Positions 40,117-48,882 of a stretch of DNA of 64,000 bases are shown here, one piece after another. The notes under the pieces are model-generated. The model saw nothing but the letters and a program-made list of their open reading frames with translations. It was not told the DNA's origin and ran no database searches. The position numbers and the translations under genes are program-made. The DNA is taken from NCBI GenBank assembly GCA_016719395.1, contig JADJZF010000002.1:310001-374000 (forward strand), given 5' to 3'. The first letter of the stretch is position 1. Every line of letters starts with the position of its first letter. Origin of the DNA: Candidatus Amarobacter glycogenicus. GTDB taxonomy: Bacteria > Chloroflexota > Dehalococcoidia > Tepidiformales > Tepidiformaceae.

Positions 40117-41382
40117 CTACGCCCGCGCCACCACAGGCTGTCGCCACCCATGCGCCCGCTGCGTCGCAATCACAAAGAAAAGGGCCCCCAACCCGGCCAT
40201 CGTGGCCGAGACCGAGAACGCGGCCCGGAAGCCCGCATGTTCGACCACCACGCCGAGCAGGAGCGCGCCCATGCTCAGGCCAAGGTCATTTCCGAGCGTG
40301 AACGTGCTCAGCGCCCGGCCGCGTTCGGTTGGCGCACAACGGTCGACCAGGAGGGCCATCATCGCGGGCTGGAACGAACCTGCGCCGGCCCCGAAGAACG
40401 CAGCCGCCACGAACATCTGCGCGGGATGTGATGCGGTCGCCATGACGATCATGCTGAGCGACAGGGAAGCGATGCCCGGCACGAGGAACCACGATCGCGG
40501 ATACCGGTCCATGTACCGCCCCAGGCTGAGCCGCATCATGATGACCATCCCTGCGTACACCATGAACACCGAGCCCGCGTTCTCGAGCCCGTGATCGCGG
40601 GCGAACAGGGGCATGAACGTCACCATCGACGCCATCACGAACGAACTCGCGAAGTTGATCGATGCGGGGAAGACTCCCGCCCGTGAAAACAGGTTGCCGA
40701 GGTCGAGTTTGCGTCCCGCTCCCACTCCCGTCGGCCGCGTTTCGCCGCCGAGCGCGGCAATCCCGAGGGCAAGCACGCCGACTGCCGCGGAGAACAGGAA
40801 GAGCGAGGTGAAGTGGAGTTCGCCGGTCTCGGCGCCGCTTAGCCAGCCCATCCGGCTGGTGAGGGCGTCGTCGAATCCCGTTAGCCACCCGGCGTGGATG
40901 ATGAATCCGCCCAGCGCCGGGCCGATCGCGAAGGCAAGACTGTTGGCAAGTCCGTAGTAGCTCATCACCTCGCCGCGCCGGCTTGGCGCAGCGACATCCG
41001 CGATCGATGCACTGGCCGATGTGACGAAAATCGCCATCGAAGCGCCCGTCAGCAGCCGCAGGACCGCCACTGAGGCAACCGACTGCACCACGTTGTAGAG
41101 CAGTGCATTGAGGACGAACACCGCCAGTCCCGTCAGCATCACTGGTCTCCGCCCGTAGGCGTCCACCGCGTATCCGACGAATGGCCGTGCCACCAGCGAT
41201 GCCAGGCTCGACATGCCGATCAGCAGGCCGATTTCGCTCTTCGCGCCACCCAGGCGTTCGATGAAGAACGGCAGAGTCGGGAAGTAAAGCAGGTAGACGC
41301 TGAAGAACAGGAAGTTCAGGCACGTCAGGCGCACGACTGCCGCGCTCAGCAGGGGCTCAGGGGTCGATTCAGGCGCTGTCAA
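40117..41382 (-). CDS. Major facilitator superfamily transporter (drug/metabolite efflux type)
   Basis: The 421-residue protein has about twelve helices and the MFS loop motif ARPFVGYAVDAYGRRPVMLTG (about 65-85), with motif C-like FAIGPALGGFIIHAGWLTG in helix 5. The start is TTG 41382; the first 18 residues are hydrophilic. The central loop (GETRPTGVGAGRKLDLGNLFSRAG) and C-terminal ATQRAHGWRQPVVARA are typical of efflux members. Substrate unknown. It follows the hypothetical 143-residue gene on the same strand, upstream of it by 60 bp plus the candidate leader. Confidence 0.85.
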   Translation of the reverse strand: MTAPESTPEPLLSAAVVRLTCLNFLFFSVYLLYFPTLPFFIERLGGAKSEIGLLIGMSSLASLVARPFVGYAVDAYGRRPVMLTGLAVFVLNALLYNVVQSVASVAVLRLLTGASMAIFVTSASASIADVAAPSRRGEVMSYYGLANSLAFAIGPALGGFIIHAGWLTGFDDALTSRMGWLSGAETGELHFTSLFLFSAAVGVLALGIAALGGETRPTGVGAGRKLDLGNLFSRAGVFPASINFASSFVMASMVTFMPLFARDHGLENAGSVFMVYAGMVIMMRLSLGRYMDRYPRSWFLVPGIASLSLSMIVMATASHPAQMFVAAAFFGAGAGSFQPAMMALLVDRCAPTERGRALSTFTLGNDLGLSMGALLLGVVVEHAGFRAAFSVSATMAGLGALFFVIATQRAHGWRQPVVARA

Positions 41383-41503
41383 CTAATTCACGCGACCCGA
41401 ATGAGTTGGACGCATCCTGTTCCCGCCGCCACGGCCTGTCAAGACGCTGCCATGCGTTCTCCCAGGACGAAGGGGAAGCGGTCCGTCCTCAGCCCCCGTC
41501 CCC

Positions 41504-42880
41504 TCAGTTCACCCCGCCCGGGTCCCCCGCCCGCAACGGGTTCGTGAACTCCATGCCGGCGTTCGCCAGGTCCCCGGAAAGGTCTTCGCCCTTCGGCTTC
41601 TTCCCATCGCGCACCCACGCCGCAAGGTCCTGGAAGGCCGTGGTCAGCTCTGGTTCACTGAACTTGCAGTGTCCCCCTGCACGTATCGCCCGCTGTACCA
41701 GGAGGTCGCTCTTTCCCGCTTCCGTCACCGCCTTCTTGTAGTCGCGCTCCATCGTGATAGGCACGAACAGGTCGCCCGTGTTGTGCAGCGTCAGCAGTGG
41801 GACGCTGATCTTCCCGGTCGTCAGCGCCGCGTCGGGATACTGCTCAGCGTTGCGCGCTGCCGCGTCGCTCGCGAACCGCCGCACACCCGCGTTCACTTCG
41901 GCATCGGTCAGGCCGAGCCCCGGGTCAATGTGGTAGACCACGCCGGTGTTCGTCGCCGCTCGGTTGACCAGCCCCTTCCGCTCCGGGTCCAGCAGGGCAA
42001 GCCCGAAGTTCACTGCGTACTGCTCCCGGAATCCTTCCTGGAAGAACGGCCGCGTCCCGCCGGTGAGGTTCTTGATGATTGACGCGAAGCGGAGGCCCCG
42101 TTGAGTCGGCGTCGCCGAACTCCCGAGCACCTTCGGCATCTCCTGGAGGATCAGCGTCCCGAGGTCCGCACCTGGTTGGCCGATGGGAAACGCCAGCCCG
42201 GAAGTGTACTCAGCGACCGCCACCCACGAGATCAGGTAGTCGATCTGCCCAATGCCCATCAGTGCCCCACAGAGCGCCAGGCCGCCGTCGTACTCGCCCG
42301 GCTGGTTTTCCAGCGCCAGCGCCACGACGTTCCCTCCCATCGATGCGCCCGTGATGTAGGTCCGCTTCGGTTCGCCGTACTTCGTGGTGAACAGCTTTTT
42401 GAGCGCCAGCGTGTCATCGGCGCCGATGCCCGGTACGTAGCCATTTTCGCTGTACGAACTCGCAGCCCAGGCGTAGCCGCTTGCGACCAGGTATCGCCGC
42501 AACGCCGCCGGAGGCGCCTGCACTGCAACTTCCGTCCCGAACCCTGCGAACCCGTGCGCGAACATCACCAGCTCGCCATTCCAGGAATCCGGTATCTCGA
42601 TCTGGTACGCCGCCCGGTCGATCTGTCCGAAAGCCGCCTTTGCGCCCGCCAGCGCCGCGAAGCTCGGGTCCTTCGCCGTCGTCGCCACGCCCGAAGAGGT
42701 CCCCAGCTTCCGGATTGCCTGCGCCGGCGGAGTCGATGTCGCGGCGGCTCCCGTCGCAGTCGCCGTCGCCGGGTCGGCGTTCGTTTCCGGCGCGTCGGCA
42801 ACACGCTCGTCCGTGGAGCTGCAGGCGGCCAGCAGCAACCCCAGAGCCGCTCCAAGCCCGAGAAAAGTTCGTCGAATCAT
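41504..42880 (-). CDS. Extracytoplasmic alpha/beta hydrolase lipoprotein
   Basis: The 458-residue protein has a lipoprotein signal (MIRRTFLGLGAALGLLLAAC) and a Thr/Ala-rich linker, then an alpha/beta hydrolase fold: oxyanion region ELVMFAHGFAGFG, nucleophile elbow YITGASMGGNVVAL (about residue 175), aspartate in TLHNTGDLFVPITMERDY and histidine in RAGGHCKFSEPE. It acts outside the membrane, anchored by its lipid. Tannase/feruloyl-esterase-like and secreted carboxylesterase families are possible. It is separated by 121 bp from the MFS gene. Confidence 0.82.
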   Translation of the reverse strand: MIRRTFLGLGAALGLLLAACSSTDERVADAPETNADPATATATGAAATSTPPAQAIRKLGTSSGVATTAKDPSFAALAGAKAAFGQIDRAAYQIEIPDSWNGELVMFAHGFAGFGTEVAVQAPPAALRRYLVASGYAWAASSYSENGYVPGIGADDTLALKKLFTTKYGEPKRTYITGASMGGNVVALALENQPGEYDGGLALCGALMGIGQIDYLISWVAVAEYTSGLAFPIGQPGADLGTLILQEMPKVLGSSATPTQRGLRFASIIKNLTGGTRPFFQEGFREQYAVNFGLALLDPERKGLVNRAATNTGVVYHIDPGLGLTDAEVNAGVRRFASDAAARNAEQYPDAALTTGKISVPLLTLHNTGDLFVPITMERDYKKAVTEAGKSDLLVQRAIRAGGHCKFSEPELTTAFQDLAAWVRDGKKPKGEDLSGDLANAGMEFTNPLRAGDPGGVN

Positions 42881-42905
42881 CGCCGAAGTGTACCCGCCGC
42901 CGCCG

Positions 42906-43112
42906 TCAAGCTCCGGTGTAGCGGAATGCCGGGTTCGCGCTGTACTGCTTCAGGCTCATCCCATTCTGGTCGCGCCCCGAAAGCACCGGATCATCGAAGG
43001 GCCACTCGATGGCGATGTCAGGGTCGTTCCAGGCCACCGTGCCCTCCGATGGCGGTGTGTAGAGTCCGGTGCACTTGTACTGGACCTCGGCGAACTCGCT
43101 CACCTCGTCAGC
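42906..43112 (-). pseudogene. rmlC: C-terminal fragment of dTDP-4-dehydrorhamnose 3,5-epimerase (RmlC)
   Basis: The reverse strand gives VSEFAEVQYKCTGLYTPPSE, GTVAWNDPDIAIEWPFDDPV and LSGRDQNGMSLKQYSANPAF, which is the last third of RmlC (usual forms: EVxYKCTxYYxP, WNDPDLxIxWP, LSxxDxxxPxL). The first two thirds, including the substrate lysine and the catalytic histidine, are absent; upstream lies unrelated sequence. RmlC epimerises dTDP-4-keto-6-deoxyglucose on the way to dTDP-L-rhamnose. The fragment cannot be active. Confidence 0.8.
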
Positions 43113-43709
43113 GGCCCTTTGGTTTGCGCCGTGGCGTACCAGGCACGCTTCCATCGGCGCCTGTGGCGAGGCTTCGTCTGGAGTGGCTCCCTGAGCAAGC
43201 CACGTCCCTTGAGGTACCTGACGACGGTCCGGCGGCCCACACCTGATGCGGAGAGCCTCGCCCGTCACGCAAGAGGAGGACGGCGCCATCGAGCTTCTCT
43301 TTGCCCCCAGCGAGAGGAAGCTCCCTGTGCGGGCCGACCTGCTGGACAGCCAGCACTTCGGCTGTCGTCCATGTTGTCTTGACGGGGCGAGATTGGCGTG
43401 GCGCTCGGCTGCAGCGGCTTCCTGAGGCTCAACCAGGTCGAACGGGTCATAGCGCCGTTTCCAGCCGACCGCATTAGAACGTCTCCCGGCGACCAGTTCC
43501 GCAGTGGCGGCAGGTGAGCCGCCGCAGGTCGTTCTGACCGTGGCCGTGCGATGCCTGGCGAACGAGGCACCTTCGAGCTGCTGCTTCCTCAAAACTCGCC
43601 TCCCGCGGACGTAGGTCCTGGACGGCTCGGGAGTTCCTAGGCTGAGCTTCGTTTGGCTGCGGCTGGGGCGGCTTGTCAGATCCTCCACCCGCGGCGCCTC
43701 GCTGAGCCG
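43113..43709 (-). pseudogene. Decayed segment with a helix-turn-helix-like and a CxxC remnant
   Basis: No frame is intact here. On the reverse strand, one frame in 43100-43262 reads SASGVGRRTVVRYLKGRGLL, like the helix-turn-helix of recombinase, transposase or HNH-homing proteins, followed by a basic tail. Another, ending near 43476, reads RRLTCRHCGTGRRE, half a zinc ribbon. Other frames hold nothing recognisable. It lies exactly between the epimerase and rmlC fragments, so it could be the scar of an inserted element. Identity of that element is uncertain. Confidence 0.4.
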
Positions 43710-43856
43710 AGACGAACTCCCGAAGACCAGCCTCTTCACTCCCGCCGCCCGGCAGAGCTCGGCGATCGAATCGGTCGCAACGGCGTTCATTTGCCAGTTG
43801 GCTTCGGGGCTGAATTCGGCCGTCGGGTCGTTGGAAAAGCCCGCGAGGGTCCAACG
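43710..43856 (-). pseudogene. Internal fragment of an NAD-dependent sugar-nucleotide epimerase
   Basis: The reverse strand reads RWTLAGFSNDPTAEFSPEAN, then WQMNAVATDSIAELCRAAGV and KRLVFGSSS, matching the middle of extended SDR epimerases (HLAGxSNDP, N-x-x-AT, GVKRxVFxSS). Neither the N-terminal GxxGxxG nor the YxxxK part is present: the fragment starts just after the rmlD stop and loses similarity after SSS. In an intact locus this would be the gene following rmlD. Confidence 0.75.
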
Positions 43857-43865
43857 GCATCGATT

Positions 43866-44723
43866 TCACCTTTCCGCCTCCGTCTGCTTCTCGCGCATGT
43901 ACCGGGCCAGCCCGTCCCGCCAGTGGCCGAGTTCGGCCCCGCGTGTGCTCCTCAGGACGGAATACATCGGGCGTTTCACCGGTCCCCCAAATTCCTCCGT
44001 CGTCACTGCCTCCAGCGGCGGTGCGACATCCGCCAGCCGGAAAATCTCGGCGGCGAAGTCGTGCCAGCTGCAGCCTTCCGAGGCGGCCAGGTGGACCACT
44101 CCGCGGACACCCTCGCGGATGAGCGGGAGGAGCGCCTCGGCGATCTCGGCCGTGTTTGTCGGCGCGGTCACCTGGTCACCCACAACCCGGATCGGGTTCC
44201 CTTCCCGCGCCAGGCGAAGCATCGTCTCCACGAAGTTCCCGCCCTTGCCCGCCGATCCTGCCAGCCCGTACAACCCGGAGACTCGTACCACCAGCGCGCC
44301 CGGGTTCGCGATGCGCACCACGTCCTCAGTTGCGATCTTGGCGGCGCCGTAAACGTTGACGGCACTCCGCGCGTCGTTCTCAACGTAGGCCGAGCCTTTT
44401 GTGCCATCGAATACGTAGTCGGTGCTCAGATGCACGATCGCCGCCCCTGCATCGGCCGACGCCCTCGCGACGTTCCAGCAGCCGAGGACGTTCACGCGGA
44501 AGCACGTCTCCGGGTCCTGTTCGCAGACCGGGAGGTTGTGGAACGCGGTCGTGTTGATGACGACGTCCGGACGGACCTCGCGCACAAGCCGCGCCACAGC
44601 GGCGACGTCGGTCACGTCCGCGTCAGCGCGCGTGGCCCCGGCGAGCGCGACATCCGGGTCGTCCCAGAGCCGCACAATGTCGGAGCCAAGCTGCCCGTTG
44701 GCCCCCAGGAGCAGGACGTTCAT
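43866..44723 (-). CDS. rmlD: dTDP-4-dehydrorhamnose reductase (RmlD type)
   Basis: The 285-residue SDR begins MNVLLLGANGQLGSDIVRLW (GxxGxxG) and has VRPDVVINTTAFHNLPVCEQDPE, LSTDYVFDGTKGSAYVENDARSAVNVYGAAKIATEDVV with the catalytic Y-x-x-x-K (YGAAK), and GVVHLAASEGCSWHDFA near the end. These are RmlD features: reduction of dTDP-4-keto-L-rhamnose to dTDP-L-rhamnose for cell-surface glycans. The neighbouring epimerase and rmlC genes are broken, so either the intact genes are elsewhere or the pathway is lost or the assembly is faulty. Confidence 0.85.
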   Translation of the reverse strand: MNVLLLGANGQLGSDIVRLWDDPDVALAGATRADADVTDVAAVARLVREVRPDVVINTTAFHNLPVCEQDPETCFRVNVLGCWNVARASADAGAAIVHLSTDYVFDGTKGSAYVENDARSAVNVYGAAKIATEDVVRIANPGALVVRVSGLYGLAGSAGKGGNFVETMLRLAREGNPIRVVGDQVTAPTNTAEIAEALLPLIREGVRGVVHLAASEGCSWHDFAAEIFRLADVAPPLEAVTTEEFGGPVKRPMYSVLRSTRGAELGHWRDGLARYMREKQTEAER

Positions 44724-44765
44724 CGGACGCGATGCTACGTCGCCGCCCTGGTCAGTGCGAGCGAC

Positions 44766-45161
44766 CTACCCCATCACCTGCACGTGCTCGGGCCGTATCC
44801 GGTAGATCACCCGCCGTTCCGTTTCCGAACGGTAAGGGTATGAATCCAGCCCCATGTACTTCTTCGCCAGCCGGTCGATGTGGGCATCCGCGCCGGCGTG
44901 CGTCTTCTCCTCGACCACTCCGCGAATCTGGATGTAGCGGTACGGGTTCGCCTGGTCATGGACAGAAATCGCCACACGCCCGTCCCGGTCCAGGTTCCGC
45001 TGCTTCGCCCGGCCCTCCGCCGTGTTGAAGACAACGGTATCGCCGTCCAGGTCGATCCAGACAGGCGTGACCTGCGGTCCACCAGACCGCGTCAGGGTCG
45101 CCACGTGCGCGAAGTTGTTCCCTGTGAGGATGTCGCGATGGGAGTCGGGGATCGTAGGCAT
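44766..45161 (-). CDS. Pyridoxamine-phosphate-oxidase-fold FMN/F420-binding protein
   Basis: ATG 45161 with GGAGGT 9 bp upstream gives 131 residues: MPTIPDSHRDILTGNNFAHV, ATLTRSGGPQVTPVWIDLDGDTVVFNTAEGRAKQRNLDRDGRVAISVHD. This is the split-barrel fold of the PPOX class, and the KQRNL and TPVW motifs match the F420-dependent group of Actinobacteria and Chloroflexota. A flavin/deazaflavin reductase role is likely; the substrate is unknown. The frame continues upstream to 45242 but without a ribosome-binding site. Confidence 0.82.
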   Translation of the reverse strand: MPTIPDSHRDILTGNNFAHVATLTRSGGPQVTPVWIDLDGDTVVFNTAEGRAKQRNLDRDGRVAISVHDQANPYRYIQIRGVVEEKTHAGADAHIDRLAKKYMGLDSYPYRSETERRVIYRIRPEHVQVMG

Positions 45162-45262
45162 TGGTAACTTACCTCCAGTAATCTGCATCCAACACGTTAG
45201 CCTTACGGTCACGAATGTGCCAGTCGCTCGCGCCATGCTCATTTCGGGGCTTTACTACCCGC

Positions 45263-45895
45263 ATGCGCGCCCTTCTCTTTGCGAATGGCGAAGCGCCGTC
45301 GGTATCTCTCGTGGCTGGCTGCCATCGGTCCGGCGACCTCATCGTTGCCGCCGATGGCGGCGCTCGCCACGCGCTCGCCAACGGCCTCATCCCAGATGCC
45401 GTCGTGGGAGACTTCGACTCCGTCGACGAGGCGACACGCGCCGCGATTCCCGGCGACCGGTTCCACCGCGCCGCCCGGCTCGATACCACGGATCTCGAAA
45501 AATCCGTTTCGTATGCGCTCTCACTCGGCTGCGACGAGATAGAAATCCTGGGGGCCGGCGGCGGCCGTTCCGACCACGCACTGGCGAACCTTTCCGTCCT
45601 CACCGCCTACCGCGGGCGGGCGCGAATTCGCATGCACGATGAACTGTTCACGATCAGCTCCGTCCACGGCACCGCCTCCATCGAAGGACCTGTCGGGACC
45701 GTGATCTCCCTCGTCGCCCTGGGCGAGTGCACCGGAGTTACCACTGAAGGCCTCCGCTGGCCGCTTCGCGATTTCACCCTCCCCTTCGGGCCTCGCGGCA
45801 TCCACAACGAGATCGCCTCGTCACCCGCCGCTGTCTCCCTTCGCACGGGGGACCTGCTCCTCTTCCAGGGGCGCTGGATCGAAAAGCACGCGTAA
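45263..45895 (+). CDS. Thiamine pyrophosphokinase
   Basis: The 210-residue protein shows the TPK motifs IVAADGGARHALANGLIPDAVVGDFDSV (aspartates binding magnesium and ATP), LDTTDLEKSVSYALSLGCDEIEILGAGGGRSDHALANL, and the C-terminal thiamine-binding barrel (GTVISLVALGECTGVTTEGLRWPLRD, GIHNEIASSPAAVSLRTGDLLLF). It converts thiamine to thiamine pyrophosphate in one step. ATG 45263 is preferred over the earlier in-frame 45215. It is divergent from the PPOX gene. Confidence 0.9.
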   Translation: MRALLFANGEAPSVSLVAGCHRSGDLIVAADGGARHALANGLIPDAVVGDFDSVDEATRAAIPGDRFHRAARLDTTDLEKSVSYALSLGCDEIEILGAGGGRSDHALANLSVLTAYRGRARIRMHDELFTISSVHGTASIEGPVGTVISLVALGECTGVTTEGLRWPLRDFTLPFGPRGIHNEIASSPAAVSLRTGDLLLFQGRWIEKHA

Positions 45896-45994
45896 AGGAC
45901 CGCTGCGCCCCGCGGCACCTTTCGCCGTGGCTCCGCCATTGCATCACTGACCGGGGGCACTCACCCCGGCGAATCACGGAGGTTTCCGAAACAC

Positions 45995-46756
45995 ATGGGC
46001 TTCTCACTTCGAAGCAGCCGCATCGCATCCGTTGGCCTGGCCAGCGTCATCGCGGTCGGCATCATCGGCGCCAGCAGCGTCGCACTCGCCGACGAGCCGG
46101 GCTCCGGCACGCCCTCGGGCCAGGCGGAACGCCGCGCCCACCCCATCAAGCTCGGCATTGCCAGTGTCCTGAAGGACTCCGGGGTTACCCGCGAGGAACT
46201 CAAGGAAGGCGCCGGCGCCGGCCTCACCCTCGGCCAGATCATCGACCAGTACGGCGATGTCTCCGCCGCCCAGGCGAAGGCAAACGCGCTCACGGCCATC
46301 GCCGCCAGGCTCGATGAGGCCGTAACGAACGGCAACCTTACCCAGGAAAAGGCCGACGCCATCGAAGCGAAAGCTCCCGAACTGATCGACCGTCTCCTCA
46401 ACGCTGTCCCGGGCAAGCATCGAGACGGTGGCGAGGATCGCGGTGGCAAGGTCCGCTCTGCCGCCAAGCACTCGCTCGAAACCGTCGCCGAAGTCCTTGG
46501 CACTGACGTCGCCACCCTGCGCGACCAGCTCAAGGGCGGCCAGACCATCGCCGACATCGCCGGCCCCCAGACCCAGGCCGTCATCGACGCCCTCGTCGCC
46601 GACGCCAACACAGCCATCGACAAGGCCGTCGCCGATGGCAAACTGCCAGCCGAAAAGGCCGACACCGCGAAGGAGCGTGCCGCCGCCGCTATCGCACGCT
46701 TCGTCAACGAAGGCCGTGCGGGCCGCGGTCAGCACGGTCCTGCCAACTCCCAGTAG
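45995..46756 (+). CDS. Secreted protein with two related helical repeats
   Basis: A signal peptide (MGFSLRSSRIASVGLASVIAVGIIGASSVALA) is followed by two repeats of about 85 residues: SVLKDSGVTREELKEGAGAGLTLGQIIDQYG...LDEAVTNGNLTQEKADAIEAKAPELIDRLLN and EVLGTDVATLRDQLKGGQTIADIAG...IDKAVADGKLPAEKADTAKERAAAAIARFVN. The V(T/A)x-E/TLxxxLxxGxTxxxIA and xxGxL(T/P)xEKAD patterns are known from secreted Gram-positive proteins of unknown function (DUF2680-like). It ends QHGPANSQ. It stands alone, with a terminator 35 bp downstream. Confidence 0.75.
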   Translation: MGFSLRSSRIASVGLASVIAVGIIGASSVALADEPGSGTPSGQAERRAHPIKLGIASVLKDSGVTREELKEGAGAGLTLGQIIDQYGDVSAAQAKANALTAIAARLDEAVTNGNLTQEKADAIEAKAPELIDRLLNAVPGKHRDGGEDRGGKVRSAAKHSLETVAEVLGTDVATLRDQLKGGQTIADIAGPQTQAVIDALVADANTAIDKAVADGKLPAEKADTAKERAAAAIARFVNEGRAGRGQHGPANSQ

Positions 46757-46790
46757 TTCTCTCCCTCTGGAGCTACTGAGTCCCTCCCTG

Positions 46791-46817
46791 CGGCCCCGGC
46801 AGTTCCTGCCGGGGCCG
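46791..46817 (+). terminator. Intrinsic terminator after the secreted repeat protein
   Basis: CGGCCCCGGCA and TGCCGGGGCCG form a perfect 11-bp stem around GTTCC, 35 bp after the stop codon. The tail is TCCCGTG with few T residues. Confidence 0.75.
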
Positions 46818-46899
46818 TCCCGTGTCCGTCGCGAGGAATCGACAACCGCCATCCAACAATCGACAATAACGATTCACCTCACCGAGGAGCCCGCTCCCA

Positions 46900-47793
46900 A
46901 TGCCTGAACTCGGCCGTCTTCTGACCGCGATGGTCACCCCGTACACGCCTGGAGGGGAGGTTGATTACGCCCATGCGCGCCGGCTTGCTGCGCATCTCGT
47001 CCGCTCCGGCAACGATGGCCTCGTCCTCGCTGGCACAACCGGTGAGGCGCCACTTCTTTCGGACGAGGAGAAGTTCAGGCTCTGGTCAGAGGTGAAGCAA
47101 GAGCTCGGTGATTCGGCCACCGTCGTCGCAGGCGCGGGCACGAACGACACGCGCCATTCCATCCACCTCTCGCACGAGGCCGAACGAGCTGGCGTAGACG
47201 GCATCCTCGCCGTCGTCCCCTACTACCTGAAGCCCCCGCAGGAAGGCATCTTCCAGCACTTCCGTGCCATCGCCGAGAGCACCCGTCTGCCGGTCATCGT
47301 CTACAACGTCCCAGGCCGCACCGGCATCAACATGACTGTCGAAACCGTGCTCCGCTGCTCCGAGATCCCGAATATCGTCGGTGACAAGGAAGCGAACGGC
47401 GACCTTGCCCACTCCGCCGCCATAATGGAAGCAGCGCCCGACTTCAAGATCTGGAGTGGAAACGACAACGACAACTTCCACCTGTGGTGCATGGGCGCCT
47501 GGGGAGCGATCAGCGTCACGTCGCACATCGTCGCCTCCCAGCAACAACAGATGCTTCGCTTCATCCACGAGGGCCGTCTTGCAGAAGCCGCCGCCATCCA
47601 CCGGCCGCTCTGCAGGGTCACCGATGCCTGCTTCCTCAACGGCAGCCCGAGCACCATTCGCTACGTGCTTCGGCAGCTTGGCTTCGAAATCGGCGCCCCC
47701 CGGCTCCCGGTGGTCGAGCCCGATGCGGCCACCGGCGCGAAGGTGATGGCTGAACTCCGCCGCCACCGCCTCGACACGATGGTTCCGGCCTAG
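46900..47793 (+). CDS. dapA: 4-hydroxy-tetrahydrodipicolinate synthase family enzyme
   Basis: DapA condenses pyruvate with aspartate semialdehyde for lysine and peptidoglycan synthesis. The 297-residue protein has LAGTTGEAPLLSDEEKFRLW, VVAGAGTNDTRHSIHLSHEAERAGVDGILAVVPYYLKP, the catalytic tyrosine in VIVYNVPGRTGINM and the Schiff-base lysine in NIVGDKEANGDLAHSA. Other members of the family (KDG aldolase, NanA) share these; the TTGE and YNVPGRT forms favour DapA. It is followed at 5 bp by a small membrane protein gene. Confidence 0.88.
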   Translation: MPELGRLLTAMVTPYTPGGEVDYAHARRLAAHLVRSGNDGLVLAGTTGEAPLLSDEEKFRLWSEVKQELGDSATVVAGAGTNDTRHSIHLSHEAERAGVDGILAVVPYYLKPPQEGIFQHFRAIAESTRLPVIVYNVPGRTGINMTVETVLRCSEIPNIVGDKEANGDLAHSAAIMEAAPDFKIWSGNDNDNFHLWCMGAWGAISVTSHIVASQQQQMLRFIHEGRLAEAAAIHRPLCRVTDACFLNGSPSTIRYVLRQLGFEIGAPRLPVVEPDAATGAKVMAELRRHRLDTMVPA

Positions 47794-47797
47794 CTCC

Positions 47798-48172
47798 ATG
47801 GGGCCGATCGTGCGCCTTGAGCGGAAGTCGCGACCCTGGGAACAGGTCTGGCAGGGAGATTCCGAAGCCGTCGCCAGTATCGTCGCCGGACGCCTCGAAG
47901 CTGAGGGTATCCGCACCCGCATCCAGGGCCACACTGCACCCTACCGGGCGGCAGCGTTCGCCCTTGGCGGCGCCTGGGCGATCCTCGTGCCGGTCGGCAA
48001 AGCCCACCACGCCCGCGAGGTACTCCGCGAGAACGAGGAAGGCCAAAACATCATCGAAGATGAATCGGCCGCGGGCCTCACCGTCAACCAGCGGAGGACC
48101 CTGCAGGCCCTCATCGGCGCGGCTTTCGTTGTCACGCTGTTGGTGACTGGCCTGCTCGCCGCGCAGCGTTGA
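47798..48172 (+). CDS. DUF2007-like domain protein with C-terminal membrane helix
   Basis: The 124-residue product has EQVWQGDSEAVASIVAGRLEAEGIRTRIQG, AILVPVGKAHHAREVL, the features of the DUF2007 'putative signal transducing' fold (a ferredoxin-like domain), followed by a short linker and a C-terminal helix (TLQALIGAAFVVTLLVTGLLAAQR). The domain faces the cytoplasm. Function is unknown. It is 5 bp after dapA and probably co-transcribed. Confidence 0.7.
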   Translation: MGPIVRLERKSRPWEQVWQGDSEAVASIVAGRLEAEGIRTRIQGHTAPYRAAAFALGGAWAILVPVGKAHHAREVLRENEEGQNIIEDESAAGLTVNQRRTLQALIGAAFVVTLLVTGLLAAQR

Positions 48173-48179
48173 CTCCGAG

Positions 48180-48728
48180 TCAGGGGACTGTCACCTCGTC
48201 CCGTGACATCTCCCGGATTCCCTCGCCGTGCAGCACTGCCAGCCGCGCGTAACGGCCCGGGTTACCCGTCACCCATTCCTCCGAAGCTGTCCCGGCGATC
48301 TGGCGCTTCACCACCGCCGGCGTCCCGGCGGCGAGCACGCCCGGCGGGATCTCGGTATCGCCGAGGACAACCGAACCCGCCGCGATGAGCGACCCCGCGC
48401 CCACCTTCGCGCCGTCCAGCACCAGGGCGCCGTTCCCGATGAGCGCCCGCTTCCCGATGACCGCCCCGTGCACCACGCAGTTGTGGGCGATCGAAGCCTC
48501 TTCCTCGATGATCGCCGGCAGTTCAGCCCGGCCGTGGACAACCGCCCCGTCCTGTACGTTCGCGCCGCGGTGGATCACCGCGTAACTCGTATCACCTCGG
48601 ACGACCGCGCCGTACCACACCGACGCGTCTTCGTGGATGGTGACATCGCCCACGATGCTGGCGGTTGGCGCGATGAAGGCGGACGGATGGATGCGAGGGA
48701 CTTTGTCCCCAACGGCGAAAATTGGCAT
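48180..48728 (-). CDS. Gamma-carbonic anhydrase-like hexapeptide-repeat protein
   Basis: From ATG 48728 (MPIFAVGDKVPRIHPSAFIA) the 182-residue protein is a left-handed beta helix with repeats such as SIVGDVTIHEDASVWYGAVVRGD and ALIGNGALVLDGAKVGAGSLIAAGSVV. Zinc-ligand candidates are the histidines in VVHGRAELPAIIEEEASIAHNCVVHGA, as in Cam/CamH and PaaY-type proteins. It could be a carbonic anhydrase or a thioesterase-like PaaY relative. Both ends abut other genes: 7 bp after the DUF2007 stop (convergent) and 154 bp from the SDR start (divergent). Confidence 0.87.
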   Translation of the reverse strand: MPIFAVGDKVPRIHPSAFIAPTASIVGDVTIHEDASVWYGAVVRGDTSYAVIHRGANVQDGAVVHGRAELPAIIEEEASIAHNCVVHGAVIGKRALIGNGALVLDGAKVGAGSLIAAGSVVLGDTEIPPGVLAAGTPAVVKRQIAGTASEEWVTGNPGRYARLAVLHGEGIREMSRDEVTVP

Positions 48729-48882
48729 CCGCGAATTGTCGAGTCGCTGCCTGCCGGTTGTCGATGCGACGGCACGGACGACACACTCCGGGCCTACAAT
48801 GACGCACCACGCTTCGAACGACCGATAGCGTTTCGATCCCGAACTTCCAGCCGGCCACGGCGCCCGCAACAAGGAGCACCTG

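Noticed and set aside
43113..43709. Intact insertion sequence
   Set aside because: No terminal inverted repeats, target duplication or DDE/HUH motifs could be identified; only short HTH-like and zinc-ribbon remnants.
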